A DNA stretch of 64,000 nucleotides from Sclerurus mexicanus. Its lineage: Eukaryota; Chordata; Aves; Passeriformes; Furnariidae. Positions within the stretch are counted from its first letter, which is position 1. The number at the start of each line of letters is the position of its first letter. Shown in pieces: positions 38,498 through 51,623 of the stretch. The stretch spans positions 2,566,359 to 2,630,358 of the forward strand of contig VWZF01002590.1 in NCBI GenBank assembly GCA_013396755.1, written 5' to 3'. A program made the translations under genes and the position numbers. The notes below the pieces were generated by a model. The model was not told where the DNA came from. It worked only from the letters and a program-made list of their open reading frames with translations, and searched no databases.

Positions 38498-39610
38498 AAA
38501 AGAAAATTTCCTTCCAATGAAAGGGACAGGGCTACACAAATTTGAAGTGCAAACCAGCAAAGGATTCTTTTTCCTAGATAAACAATGACAAAACATGATT
38601 TTTGCAATTTAGCATAGATAAATTTGAATGATACTGCACATAGAAGTCCCCATAGTAATAATGAACTACGCTGCCTCAACAGTCACCTCAAAGCCACAGT
38701 ACTTATACCTGCTACATCTCTGCTGATTAGTATCTGTACAAACACAGAGAAGACTCTATCAGAGACAATAAAAGGAACTGTAGCCTTCCATTTGGAAACT
38801 ATCTTAAATCTAGCTGAAATCAGTCAATTTCACTTTTTCCAAGTTGTGAGGGATTACCTCAGAAAAAAGGCAAGTGAAAGGCTAAAACTAGACTGGCATT
38901 ATCACCACGATCAAGTGAAATGTCAGTGGAATTGAAAACTGTCTGAATAATACACTTCATCCACTAAGGCACATGTTGACATTTACGAGGGGTGTATACA
39001 TCCTATCTCAACGAACACAAACTGTGTACTTCAGACATGACTGCAAACACAGGTATTCACATACCACCACAAACAACCTGACTTCTTGTCATTTTCAAGG
39101 AAGCCAGTGACCTAGGTCTTATAACTGTTTCAATTGTACAGTGGCATGGCCGAAGTCAAAAGTAGCAGCCAACACAAACCAAAAAACTTCCCACATACAC
39201 AGATGAACACAATAATGCCTACTGAATTTGGGACTCATTATCAAGAATATTGGCAAGATAGAAGTTATTCTGCATGGAAAATATCAGTGTCAACTCGATG
39301 TCATCTCTGATAAACATTAGAAGAGTACTCCTAGTAACTACTGAGTCTTCTTATACCTCTGCACTCTGTAGGTAGGATGTAGACAAGAGAAAAATGAAGG
39401 CAAAGTTTTATATCTCCGCTTCTCTCTGCCAAAAGTAACCTCATTGCAGTTGATAAAACTCCATGGGTAACATGTATGTTTCAAGCAAGCTCCTTGCAGC
39501 ACAAAATCACAGCACCGAGGTCTTAGGAGATATTAGCTTAGTGGAATTCTACATAGACATAATGTCAAAGCTCAGATTAGATCATGGCCCAGAATTTCAT
39601 TTGAAACCTA
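38498..39610. other. Unique spacer between CR1 copies
   Basis: A 103-codon plus-strand frame at 38624-38935 is open but not recognisable. No repeat or RNA gene was seen. Confidence 0.55.
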
Positions 39611-39945
39611 GAATTATAGAATGGTTTGGGTTGGAAGGGACCTTAAAGATCATCTAGTTCCAAGCTCCTACCATGGGCAGGGACAGCTTCCACTAGATCA
39701 GGTTACTCAAAGCCTTGTTCAACCTGGCCTTGAGCACTTACAGGGATGGGGCACCCACAACCTCTCTGGAAAGCCTATTTCACTGCTTCATCCTCTCACA
39801 GTAAAAAATTTATTCCTGATATCTAATATAAACCTACCCTTTTTCAGTTTGAAGCCATCCCTCCTTGACCTGTCACTACAAGCCCTTGTAAAAACTCCCT
39901 CTCCAGCTCTCTTGTAGCCCCTTTAGGTATTTAAAGGCTATATGC
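39611..39945 (-). mobile_element. CR1 3'-end fragment, minus strand
   Basis: The left edge, AATTATAGAATGGTTTGGGT, is the reverse complement of the CR1 3' end. The match continues through the 3' untranslated region and the last part of ORF2 until about 39945. It is 5'-truncated and diverged, with no intact frame. An A-rich tract starts 85 bases further on. Confidence 0.93.
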
Positions 39946-40030
39946 AGGGATGATACAGTGTAAGGCGCTGCTAATCTGCCAAAATCTAGCTGCATTGCTA
40001 TCACATTAAGATGTATTCTGCCCTTGCTTC

Positions 40031-40150
40031 CAACAAAAACAAAACCAAACAAAAAAAAAAAAAAGTCCCCACAAACCCCCAAACCAACCAACTAAAAAAT
40101 CCCCCTAAAATTAAAAACAAAACCAAACAAACTCCAAAACAATAAAAATT
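40031..40150 (+). repeat. A/C-rich low-complexity tract
   Basis: About 120 bases made almost wholly of A and C, with A14 at 40051-40064 and repeated CAAAACCAAAC-type units. It separates two CR1 fragments of opposite orientation. Confidence 0.85.
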
Positions 40151-40494
40151 TATTTCCCTTGCAACTGATGCAAAAGACGCTACAAATGGAAGCAGGAATT
40201 ATTCATGTATACTGTGGAATTCTCTTCTGACAGCAGCACCAGACCTAAGCTGTGGCAAATTTCAGAACAGTATTTTCTCACTCCCATGAGAACACTTGAA
40301 AATTCTGACTCCTCCAAAGCTTCAGGACAGCCTGGCACTAAGCAGCACTTTTACACACTAACCCAAATGACCTTGCTGGCAGGAGAGAGATGCTTGAGTG
40401 TGTGGTGCCACCAGAGCTGTGCTTCTACCCAGAGAAACGTGCCACCATCATCACACTGGCCAAGTTCTGGCCTGCTCTGCACTGACAAGCCTTG

Positions 40495-40854
40495 ACTCCA
40501 GTAAGGCTTCTGACAGTGTCTCCCATCACATCATTATAGACACATTCAACGCTGTGTAAAAATACATGATGGAGGAGTAAAGAGGACAGCCAGACTCTCC
40601 TCAGAAGTGACACATGACAGGACAAGAGGCAAGAGGCACACATTTTGAAATACAGGGCATCCAGTTCAGACAAAAGATGAAACTTTTCTCACTGAGAGTG
40701 GTCAAACACTGACACAGGTTATCCAGAACAGTTGTGGCATCACCATCTTTGGAGATACTCAAAACTCAGGTGGACAAGGTCCTGAGCAGAGGGTGGGACT
40801 AGATGATCTCCAGATGTCCTTGCCAATCTCCACGACTCTATGTGGTTCTGTGAG
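40495..40854 (+). mobile_element. CR1 fragment, plus strand, internally deleted
   Basis: Bases 40495-40552 match the CR1 RT block usually read as SKAFDTVSHNILID (here CCAGTAAGGCTTCTGACAGT and following). Near 40553-40571 the sequence jumps to the end of ORF2 and runs on through the 3' untranslated region to a degenerate terminus, GACTCTATGTGGTTCTGTGA. Most of the RT palm and thumb is missing between. It belongs to a different CR1 subfamily from the copy at 39611, judged by the GACTAGATGATCTCCAGATG end. Confidence 0.82.
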
Positions 40855-43800
40855 CAGGACCTTCCCATCCCTTGGGCATAGCACAGCTTGCTCCCAAAGT
40901 GTGTCTGGCAGCTACAGCAGCTGCTGCACAAGCAACATCAGGTCATTCCCACAACCTTTTCCCTTTGTGGTGCCTCATGTGGAATTTATGTATTGACAAC
41001 ACATGCTCCCTAAGAAAAGCACATATAGTGAAGGAAGATTATACATCACCTTTAACAAGAACCACAGACAGAATTAGACCACAATGTTGAGACTTCATGC
41101 TGCCTTCTTCCTTTAAGGATGGAGGAAAGCTATGGGTGTCCACAAGTATATTCTACAACCCAGGAGACCCCCTCAGTGGCTTGGCCATGCTGACCTCTGC
41201 AGAGGGTCAGTGGGTATCTGCCAGCTTTACAAATCTCTTTGCAGAGCATCAGTAAGATCCAATGTTTTTGAGCCAGAATATGGCAAGGAGGTGTTTTATG
41301 ACATTCTACGGCAAATCAAAACCAAAGCAGGCAGCTTATGTTGCAAAGTATTGTTTTGAGTATCCTGTTTCTATCCCTCATTTGTTCCTCACATAAAGAA
41401 AGTCTAAAGATTGAAAAACTGATTTTTTGTTTGTTTGTTTGTTTAAGAACCTGAGAAATATCACAGCTCCTGCTTTCTGCTGCTCCTGCAGGACTCCTTG
41501 GAGAGGGTCCACTGGCTTCTTCAGTGAAACAGTATTAGGTCTCACACTTTAATTAAAAGAGGTGTCAAAATGAACACAAAGTTATCTTTTTAACATGTTA
41601 CACTTTAGAGTCAAATGCATGTAATTTGCAAAAACAGCATTAAAGCTTATGCCTTTACACAATCCATGAACCTGGGCAGTGTTTAGGACCCCACATCATC
41701 TGAACATCATCTGTTATCCAGTTTCCAGCAGTAGCAGGGATGAGATTCAATGTCCTAACAAAAGGACAAGCCTTAACACTCATAAGAAACTAAACACTAA
41801 CACAGATCCCTTCTTGAGGGCACTTTGTATTGCATTCTATATCCAAAATTTTCCATTCATCTCCTTATTTTCCTGTACTTTATCTAATAAGATCAGGATT
41901 TCTGAACTGGCAGCTGGAATAGCGAGTGAAGCACCACTGTTTGCTTCAGGACTGTGTAGCAAAGATCCTGATGAGGTCTGAATTCTCATTTTGGCTCTGT
42001 CAACCCCCAGACTTCTGCTCAATGCACAGTTTGAATTAGGGAGGTCTTCAATAAATTAGTGTGATCTGTCCCAGCAGCCCTAAGCCCTGGCCATCCACCA
42101 CTTCTGTTCAAGACCCAGTGATGTTTCCTGCAACCAGAAGGAAACCAGGATGGTTTGGGAGGGAGAGCAGACCAGGAGGTCACATGTACACACTACATGT
42201 CCAGCTATAATTGTTCAGCTTATCATTCCTCAACTGAATGATCCTATTTTTTCACTCTGTCTTTAAAAAAACCCACACCTACTTAGGCTATACAATTGTG
42301 ATTAAGTACCTATGGTACAGCCAGCAGCATTTTTAGAGCCAAGCAAGGAGCAGTAGTACAAATTGCCCTACACTACCATGAATCAAGCTTAGTACAACAC
42401 CAATTGCCTCCCTGTCTGTTCTGAGAGGGCCCTTTTCATCACTTGGGCTAGACTAGCAGGCAAGCCACACAGAACACATCCAGTCTGTCTCACAACCAGG
42501 TCACAACCTTGGGAAAACCAATGGGATACACCTTTGTCTACCCCAGAACTGCACAAGAAGGTATCCAGGACCAGGAAAGGACCAAAGGGGAAATCAAGAG
42601 TGGGTTTTGCAATCATAGCAGTCTGGCTCTAATTCCACTGACTCATATTTGTACACCAAACCCCACAGAGAACTGCAGCAAACAAAAGCTTTTTCTCCCA
42701 ACAGTGTTCACTGCTGAAACATTGCATATTCCCACTAGCATTGCTTGGGGTTCAAACCCAGTTGTCCAAGTATGTGTACAGTATCTGGCATCCAGCTGGG
42801 CTCTGCTGTACCACAGGCCATGGCCATCAGCCACGCATCCATCATGTGGATACTCCAGATCATTTGAAATGGAACTGGCACTAATTCAGTTCAGACAAAT
42901 GACTCATACCTTTAAGTATTAAATATTTATTCATGAGTCAATTCCTACTTCCCTCATCTTTGGAGGCAAAGAGGGGTGATCATGACCTGTCTTTTAACAT
43001 GAGATACATTTGTCTTTTCAAGTATGAATGACTTCCTGAAGGAAATGGTCAGGTCATCCCAGATAAACATCCCAGTCAAATCCCAGTTTAGCTCATTTCT
43101 AATGAATGAAGCTACAGAGCAACCAGTGCATCCCAATGACCTAGAAAGGGAAGACAAAAGTAGCAAGGCTCTGGAAATGAATTTGCAAGACTTATAAAAT
43201 GAGAGATAATCACAAAACCTCAAATATTATCCAAAACTTATTCCCCTGGCTCAGAAAATTCCTTTTAAGTTTCCAGCCACAGCAAGGAATCCCTATTCTT
43301 CAGCATTTTTAACTCAGATTTCTATCTCAGAGCACTGCTGATCAGCCTAGCCTGGTGTGGGCTTCTTCCAGCCTCACATTCCCAGATGCACTCCCCACAC
43401 CCACTGCAATTAGCTCAAGCTCTCTCTAAGTTTCACGCATCTTCCTTTCCCACCTGCTGCCATGGGCACTACCCCTCTCTGTCACCTCAAGGAAGCTATT
43501 AGATGCACACAATATTAAGTAGCATTAGTACTATGCTGGACCGTTGGGTTGCTTCTGCTCCAGGCACACTGCCCTCTCCACCTGCCCTTTCTTCAAAGAC
43601 ATGCCAGCGCCAGCCAAGGATTACCTTTGTCTCTGTAGTGTAGGGCTGGGGACAGAGCTCAGCCTGTATAGCTGCCTCCCCACCTCCTCAGGAACAGATT
43701 GGCACTGGGCAGAGCAGAGAAGAGCCGAAATGTGTGTTAGGTCTGTATGAGCAGAGGAACTGCAAGAACAAGTCAAGGGAAATCCAACAAGGACAGTGGA

Positions 43801-44668
43801 GAAGAGGATCCGATATCGTGGGTATTTTATAGCCTTAGGAAGCAAAATCTGAAGGAAAGGTGCTAGTCTCAGAACCAGACCTTACCCTCTGATCCTTGAC
43901 TTCTCAACTTCTCCAAAAACTGTAATTATTTAACATTATTGTTGCTGCCTGAAGATGTCCTTTCTGGTATCCATGTTATGACAGATCCATATGGCTTTGC
44001 TCATCATTGTGCCCCAGGTCCCCAACATCACTGTGGCCTGGAGGTCCTTTCGCCTTCAGACTTGACTGGATTGTGCAGCTTAAGTCTCCGCAGTAATTTT
44101 ATATTTCACCTGTATATCATATGGACAGGGGGTTCAGAGACAGCCACAGTGATTTTTAGCTTATAATCACACCTTTCTCCTCTAATACTCTTCCTCTTTC
44201 AACTACCTCTTCTGAAACCCCTTCAAAATGCTGCTGAGATAATCTCTCTCCTCTTTCTCCCCAAACAACTCCAAGTCTAAAATGCTTCTGTCTCTGACAC
44301 TTTCCCTTCAGTTTATCATTTATCTTAACATGCAGACTTTTATCCCACCACAGTTCCCAAGGCATCAGGAACATAAATGTTCCCAAGGAGTGTAAGGATC
44401 AAAACCGTGATGGCAGAACAGATTATTCCTAAACAATCCCACACTTACATAAACAGAAGACAGCACTCAATAAACAAGTAGTGAGGTGGAAAAAATAGAG
44501 AGAGAGAAGTAATTATGAAAAAAACACATGAATTTGCTCAGGAATACCGAAATACTAGGAACTTTTCATTTGAAAAACTGCTTTTTCTCTACATACTTTG
44601 GACAAGAGACAGGTCCAAAGGGACATTTGGCCTCCTTTGACCAGCATATTGGGTTCTCCTCCAGCAAA
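40855..44668. other. Non-coding stretch, no gene seen
   Basis: Contains one TTTG microsatellite. The 137-codon plus-strand frame at 42509-42922 and others are unrecognised and not bounded by convincing splice sites. No further CR1 copy until the stub at 44669. Confidence 0.55.
41425..41444 (+). repeat. (TTTG)n microsatellite
   Basis: About four to five TTTG units (TTTTTGTTTGTTTGTTTGTT). Confidence 0.9.
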
Positions 44669-44706
44669 TCACAGAATATTCTGAGTGGGAAGGGACCCAC
44701 AAGGAT
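44669..44706 (-). mobile_element. 38-bp CR1 3'-terminal stub, minus strand
   Basis: TCACAGAATATTCTGAGTGG and the following GAAGGGACCCACAAGGAT match the reverse complement of the CR1 3' end, after which similarity stops abruptly. It is either an extreme 5' truncation at insertion or the leftover of a deletion. Confidence 0.85.
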
Positions 44707-45279
44707 ATTCCTGGGGAGCAGAAAAAAGACACATAACACTTGCAAGTTATCACTGCACAAACCCAGGAGATTCCTCACTGAAGAACCGTATAAAGGAAAC
44801 TGTCACAGAGCCAAAATACTCTCTTGTGACAGGCAAGCTTCTTGCAACTTCCCAAATAAGGCCATGACTTTAAAGAGCATGTCTCTTCAAAGCCTCATTG
44901 ATTTTCATTGCCTCGTGAAGAAGCACATTGTCAGGGTGTGCTGATAGTAGAACAGAATGAGATAGGCACAGCTCAGTGGTTTCAAAGCCTGGTTTCCAGA
45001 CAGAATGAACCAAATAATCACAGGAAGCTTCTAGAAGCTGACAGCACTGCTCTGGCCACTATTTTGGAGTGATTCTTTGTGCAAACTGAATCTAGGAGGA
45101 GTGAAGATACTAACAGAAACAGTCCACATTTCCTACTACTCTGGGGATAGATCTCAAGTGAATTTTGAAGCACAAGATTATATTCCATCTTGCCTTCCAA
45201 AGTTAGGGTTCAGGTTGAAATTTTGGAGACATATTTTGGATAATTTCTCTATTTTTCAAATACCAGTTTGCTCATACTC

Positions 45280-45309
45280 AAAGAAAAGAGAGGGAGAAAG
45301 AGAGAGAGN
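45280..45309 (+). repeat. GA-rich microsatellite ending in an ambiguous base
   Basis: AAAGAAAAGAGAGGGAGAAA continues into (AG)n and ends at N (45309). The N suggests that the assembly was uncertain at the end of the repeat, so its length may be wrong. Confidence 0.9.
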
Positions 45310-48300
45310 ACCCCAAGCTATAGAATTAGGTCATCTTCGCTCTGTGTAGTTCGTATTTATTATCAATTCTTTCCCTGAAGCCTCTCTGATCGTTTCAACT
45401 TCGCAAATTGTTGAAAATGATCAGGTGCTTCAGTTCAAGTTTTACACTTGAAGCACAGGACTGTGAAATCAGAATTTTTTTGCACAATCCTTTGAAAACA
45501 AAGTCAGTCCTTATAAAACACCCTACACAAAGACTCACAGGTCTCAGCCACTCCAGCAATCCCATCTTTGCAATTATAGTGTGTCCACTCCTGTAATGAT
45601 CATACAGCAAAAAATAAACTCCCAGAACTTCAAAGCCATGGACAGAAAAGGAGGAAAAGCAATTAGAAAGTGGGTCAGTAGAGCTTGTGTATATCGAGAG
45701 CACAAACTACTGAGGTGATGCTGTTCCGAAGGTACAAGCTGTAGTACTACATAGGCACAAAGGAGAGAAAAAGCCAAAGGAAAACAGTACAAGCCAAAGC
45801 CAAGCAATACATCACAGTTGTAACTAAACACCAAGAAAATGAAATGTGGTGGTATGTGACTTTAAGCAACTCCAGCAAAGCTCATGTCCATGTGCTGTGT
45901 AACCCAATGGAGGGGTTTTCCAGTGGTGCTGGAAGCAGGGTGGCTCCTGCACAAAAGGTGACCTGAGATGAAAGGAGTCCCCACTCTCTTCACCTTGATC
46001 TCACATTCACACTCCAGTCTTTACCCTTCAGAGCATCATGCAGAAACAGATCAGGTGAAAAGGTGACTAAACCAACAGAAAACTGATGGATTTTCTTTGC
46101 CTGGATTAACAAATTAACTAAAGTTCCCACAACAAGGTGCTCATGAAGTCCCATATGAGCAGAGTGGTGGGAAGGTCCTTCTATGGCCAAGGGGGAATAA
46201 ACACACAATTACACCAGTTTAGGCATAACTAATAAACTGTCCTGTAAGGTTTATCTACATGAGAAAACTGTAGAAAGGTAATCTGAATTAACATTTCTAT
46301 AATGAATCAAACCACATTAGATCCCTGCAGACACACTCATTATTAATTAAATCAACCCTATTTCATATTTAGTATAATTTACTTTGATGTGAATTAAGCT
46401 TAATCAAATTAAGGTCACTTGAATGCTGAATCAGAGAATAAATACAATGGTTTAATTTAGTTTACCTAATTTACTTTACTTTCACATTTTAGGTGATTTG
46501 GATTAATTTTCCTTCACATCTTTGTTCAGACAGCTTTAGAGTTGAGAGAGACAGTAAAAAAGCAGAGGAGATGCTGCAAAAATCCCCCCCAATCAACAGT
46601 TTTGAGCTGTCAATGAATTAATTTCCCAGGAAAGGGGTACTCGAAGCTGTGTCGGGCAGCTGCATGCTCCCTCTCCATGAAGACTCTCCCCTCTCTCTAT
46701 CTGTACTAAAGTTCCTCTAGTGCCCAGAGGCTGAACAGAAAATCAGACCCTGCAAGTTTTCACTGCTCCATCCTCCTACATTTGTAATAGCTGAACAGAT
46801 GTTGATGGGCCATGAGAAATGCATGTCCTGAAGGAAAACAAGACAATCCTCAAGGAAGTCGAGGCATTTGATGTGGTTATTTTTTAAATAGCAGGTCACT
46901 AAAATATTTGACATTTTTTATACTATTGGGAAAACACAGTGCTTATCAAAGTTCTTGTTTGTAATAAAATGACAAAATATCATAAAAGCCTGCTTCTTTA
47001 GGCAGATGTGCTAAATTCACTTGCCACGTTTATTCACAGTTTTAAGTCTTCTAATTTTGTTTATCCTGCTCCAACACTTAAAAAGTTGGCACTGAGTCTT
47101 CTAGTAAACTCTTCACATTCCCCTTATGTGACTATGCTTTTTACCATTAAAGCGATTTTTCTCTATACACAGATGTGTAGACAAATGCACTCTGTCGTAT
47201 TTAGGGCACTAGTCATCTAATATTTTCTGTGATGCAGGTACCATCTGTGAAGCTGAACTGCAGTTCAGGCCTATCATACTAACATGGGTGTTGGGGAATC
47301 AGAGATGGAAATTGATATTAGGTTATAATCCCACTGCATTCAAATAGAAGGCAAGGGCTCTAGCAAGGTCAAGCTTAACTGCAGCCTCTAATACCCAGGC
47401 GTACCTCTAAAATGTTTGTTCAGGGAACCTTCAGCTGTGTTGTTTGTTTTGCTGTGTCCACTCAGGGTTCTCATCTTTTAAAGGTCACAAAAGGTGTCCA
47501 AACCTCTGAAGCAAAAGGATGATGAAGAGACCTTGATGGCAACAATAGATGACAGCTGGTATCAGGGTGCAACTAAGGCTGCAGGGACAGACTTTGACCA
47601 AAGTAACAAAGAGATCAGAGACTGGAGATCAGTGTCAAAAATAAGAGGCCATAGAAAGCAATCCTGCGTAAGGAAGAAGTACTATTTTTTTAGCAATTTA
47701 GTGTGGAAATCCTCAGCAAAACACTGGGTTAATCAGACCATGCAGCGATCTAAATGTGAGCTCCTGGAAGCATGAAGTGATCACTGAGAAGAGGGTCAGA
47801 CACAGAGCATCATTTCCACTTGGGCTGCCCTGGTGCGTCGTGGCCACACCGCAGCCTTCTCTCCCACTCTCACTGGTGTAGTGCTGACAGACATTTACAT
47901 AGTTCCATGGTGAGTTGCTTCAGGACGCTGAGCCAGCTGGAAACTGGGAGAAGTGATTAAACCAGACCTGCACCAGTACTCAGGACAGTGGTAACAGCTA
48001 AACGCACGACGAGAGGCATTCACCTCATACACCTCTGAACACACTTCATAGCTTGAGAAACATCCCTGTGTGCATTATTGCTCTTACAAACTTGTTTCCA
48101 CATTCCCTAGCTTGCTGTCTGGCCCAGTGTCCTCTCTGCTATTTCTGTAACACTCATATTTAATACCATGAAATTTTAAAACAGTATACTGGCTCAGGTT
48201 TTTTTAGATGCTGCAAAGGGTTGCAGTCATGCAGTTTCAGCACTATTTTTGTTTAGCAAGTCAGGACAGAAGAGACAAGCAGGCCCTTGCAGCTCACTCT

Positions 48301-50897
48301 TGGGCAACATCTTGAGAACCATAAAATGAGAGGGGTCAATGTAACAAGCCCTGGGGGACCCCCCTCTACACACACACTCTCCTAAGTTACACTAAGCACT
48401 CTGGCCACCTTTCTGTTTTTCACTTCCATTTTAGCTTGTGAACTCCCAAAAGGGAAGGACCCACTTGACCTGCCTCACCAGGATGGCTTCACCAGCCCCA
48501 GCCTTCCAGAGTGTTTCCCAGCAAACCGCCTCCTTGTACCATCCACCGGCATCCTCCGTTCCCCCAGGGGCTGAGGTTGTTTTTGACTTACTAGCAGGTC
48601 TTCAGCTAATAACTGTTCACTGGGGGCTGGCCAGGGGTATTTTAAACAAGAGATGCTTATGTTCCTATTGGTGGATGCTAAAAGGGAGGACTTCCATGCA
48701 GGAGACAGGAATAGGGTAGCTTTTTTCTCCCTTCCTAAAAGTTACACATTTCCTGTGCTTAGTTCTGCCCTCAAATGAAAAAGTGAGCCTTCACTGCTCC
48801 ATCAGACCCCAGCCCCATCAATACTTGCACATATAGTTAAATTTATTATGGTCACTGGTTTTATTACAATGGCCATTATGTTCGCAAACATCAAGGATGC
48901 TGTTCCCAGTAATAAAGTCAAGAATGTGTAGAAGTCTTGTCAAGGTTAGGACCTTAATGCCATAGCATCAGCTGGCAATCTCTGTGCCTCCAGCATTAGA
49001 TCCCTGAAATCCCCAGGGATGGAGGTGGATGGCTGTCCCCAGGCTGACTTGCAGGTAGAGGCAAGTGTCTCTGGACTGCTCCTGGGCATGTGATGAGCTA
49101 GACATCCCTGGGTATCACCCCTTACCGTGGCAGCTGTGTGTGATTCCATATACTGTGAACTAGTGTTTCACAGTCCAGGACGAATTTAAACAAATAAACA
49201 CAAAGCCAAGGGGCAGCAGGTCAGGCTCTGAGACGATCCATCACAACACTGGGCTACCAGTGGAGCCCTACGACCGTGTTGTGAGTTCCTGGTCACTTTG
49301 GTGGCCACTGACAAAGCAGCAATTCAGGCAGTTCCTCTAATGGACAACACTGCACATGCCAAAGTGTGATCAAGAGATTAACTCCTTGTTCCATCTACTC
49401 ACAGATGGTTCTTACTAAGAGACAAGTGAAACAATGAACAGGGACAGATAGCAGATATTTTATTAAGTATACAGGTAAAATTAATATATAAGTCCATGTT
49501 TTCTCTCTTTCACTTACCTGACTAGTCAAAGAAATTAACTGCCTGAGAAGGCTGCTCTATTCGGATGATTCAACCCTTACTTCTCAATATAACAGCTGTG
49601 GGATTAAAAATTGACTTAGATTCACCTAGGTGATGTATTTAGTTATTTAAAAGAAAGATTAGCATGCAAATGTGTTGCAGCACTCAACACTAATTCATGA
49701 CAAAGCCATAACATTAAAGTTACCTCATTCTGTCAAAATATGCTCGTCCAGTATTTCTCTCATTTTAAATCACAAATCCTTTTCAAAAAGGAATTCACAG
49801 ATTATTTCAAATCCCACTACTGTTTGGCAGGTGGGAACTAGAGTGACAGACAAAACAGAGTCATCCAATAAAATAGTGACTTTAGTATCAACAATATTTT
49901 AACTGAGTAATAACAGTAAAGAGCTATTCAGAATGGGTTACACACATACAAACTGCATGAAAATATGTGCATATGGGGATGATTTTAACCGCCTTGTTTC
50001 TGATTTTTAAAATTTTTGTAGGCATTTTTTGATCTCTTTTGATGTCCTCTGGGCTGCAACCATGAATTGAGTAGTGCTGGTCTTTTCAGTGCTGAAGACA
50101 TATTCCTACTCATCCAGCACACATGTAACAGACATTTCCAATTACAGCTTTTACACCTGAATGTACACTTTTACGCTAACTTTCATCATGAGCATTCAAC
50201 AGTCCTGCGTGTGTTTAGCTGTTCCTGCTGGATGTAAAGGCACACCCATAGAACATCACTGCAGCCAACCCCCTGAACTGTGTACAGCTAAGGGAAAAAA
50301 AAGATACAGCATGCAATTAAAGGGATTATCATGGCCACGGCCCTCCTTCTTGCTAATGCCATTTCACTATGTTTTCCAGATCTCCTTGTTACTGAGGGAG
50401 TGGCTTACTGACAGGGATAAAGGAAAGAAGCAATGCACACGCTGACTAAGAAGCAGCGAATGATGGGAATAGAAAAGAATAAAGACGAGGAAGGAATGAA
50501 TGGACAGCAATACATAAGGAACTTTGCTGTAATGCTTAGCATTTATTATAAATATGCTTGTCATCCTCAGATATGCTTTTTGAACAGGACACTCCAATCT
50601 AGCAAAGCAAGGACTTCAACAGGACCCAACTTAAGCCTTAAATCTGGTGCTAGACTGAGACCCAGCTACTTAATCATCTTAATTCCCTCTCAGGTAAGGA
50701 TTGTCATCCTCCACCAGATAAAGCAACAAAGCCAAAAAGGTTAAGAGATTTAGCAGCCACAGACCAGCCAAGGAAGCACAGCACGCCTGTACCATGGAGC
50801 TCACACCAACAAGGACTGGGCCCTGCTGCAGAAACAGACATGAACTGCTGGAGCATCTGCCTACACCTGTGACACACTACGAGTCATGGCATTACAG

Positions 50898-50937
50898 TTT
50901 CCTTTTTTTTCTTTTTTTTTGGTTTTTTACTTTTTTT
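50898..50937 (+). repeat. T-rich low-complexity tract
   Basis: Runs of eight to ten T broken by single C or GG. On the minus strand this is an A-rich run. No attached retroposon was recognised. Confidence 0.85.
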
Positions 50938-51084
50938 CACAGAAAAACATGTCTATCCATTCTAGCACCTATGTGCAGCTGAAGAAAGAGAGAAATAAAA
51001 CTGTGAGATCTCAAGCTGCAGGAATGACACCTACTGCTTGGGATATGAACTGCTCACCTAAATGAGATCTGCGCTCAGTGGGGA

Positions 51085-51537
51085 ACGGCTTCCACAGAAC
51101 AAATCATGGGCAAGGGAGGTGATCCTGCCCTTCTACTTCACTATGGTGAGACTCCACCTGGAGTGCTGCATCCAGCTCTGGGGTCCTCAGCACAGGAAAG
51201 ACAGGGACCTGCTGAAGCAGGTCCAGAGAAGGGTCACAAAGATGATCAGCAGGCTGTGAAGAAAGGCTGAGGGAGTTGCCTGGAGAATAAAACGCTCCAG
51301 GGAGGCCCTAATGCACTTTTCAATACTTAAAGGGGGCTTATAAGAAAGATGGAGACTTTTTTACCAGGACCTGTGGTGACAAGGACAAGGGACAAAGACT
51401 TAAAACTGAAAGAGGGCAGGTTTACACCAGACATAAGGAAGGAATTCTTTATGAGGGTGGTGAGACAGTGGAACTGGTTGCCCAGAGAGGTGGCAGGTAT
51501 CCCATCCTTGGATGGGGCTTTGAAAAACCTGGTCTAG
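51085..51537 (+). pseudogene. CR1 ORF2 C-terminal remnant
   Basis: Plus-strand translation gives recognisable ORF2 blocks: REVILPFYFTMVRLHLE, CCIQLWGPQHRKDRDLL and VQRRVTKMI in one frame to 51259, then KLKEGRFTPDIRKEFFMRVV with WNWLPREV in another frame to about 51537. Stops and frameshifts between them (51260-51348) make it non-functional. No RT palm, endonuclease or ORF1 is present. Confidence 0.9.
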
Positions 51538-51623
51538 TGCAAGATGTCCCTGTCTGTGTCAAGGGGGGTTGGACCAGATGATCTTTAAAAGATCCTTCTG
51601 ACCCAAACCATTCTGTGATTCTA
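51085..51623 (+). mobile_element. CR1 3' portion, plus strand, best-preserved terminus
   Basis: The match covers the end of ORF2 and the complete 3' untranslated region, ending with AACCATTCTGTGATTCTA, the expected CR1 terminus with one octamer repeat. Truncated at the 5' side near 51085. It is the only plus-strand copy whose 3' terminus is nearly intact. Confidence 0.93.

Larger units (their letters stand above)
44707..51084. other. Long non-coding stretch, no gene seen
   Basis: Includes a GA-rich run with one N, AT-rich segments (46200-46520) and a T-rich tract (50898-50937). A CAG/GTAAGG donor match near 50694 closes an open frame from 50433, with no clear acceptor. A weak CR1-like match to a CCCTGGGGGACCCC block near 48349-48364 is not extended on either side and I did not call it. 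Confidence 0.5.

Noticed and set aside
48349..48364. CCCTGGGGGACCCC resembles a block in some CR1 RT regions
   Set aside because: The match does not extend to either side enough to call an element.
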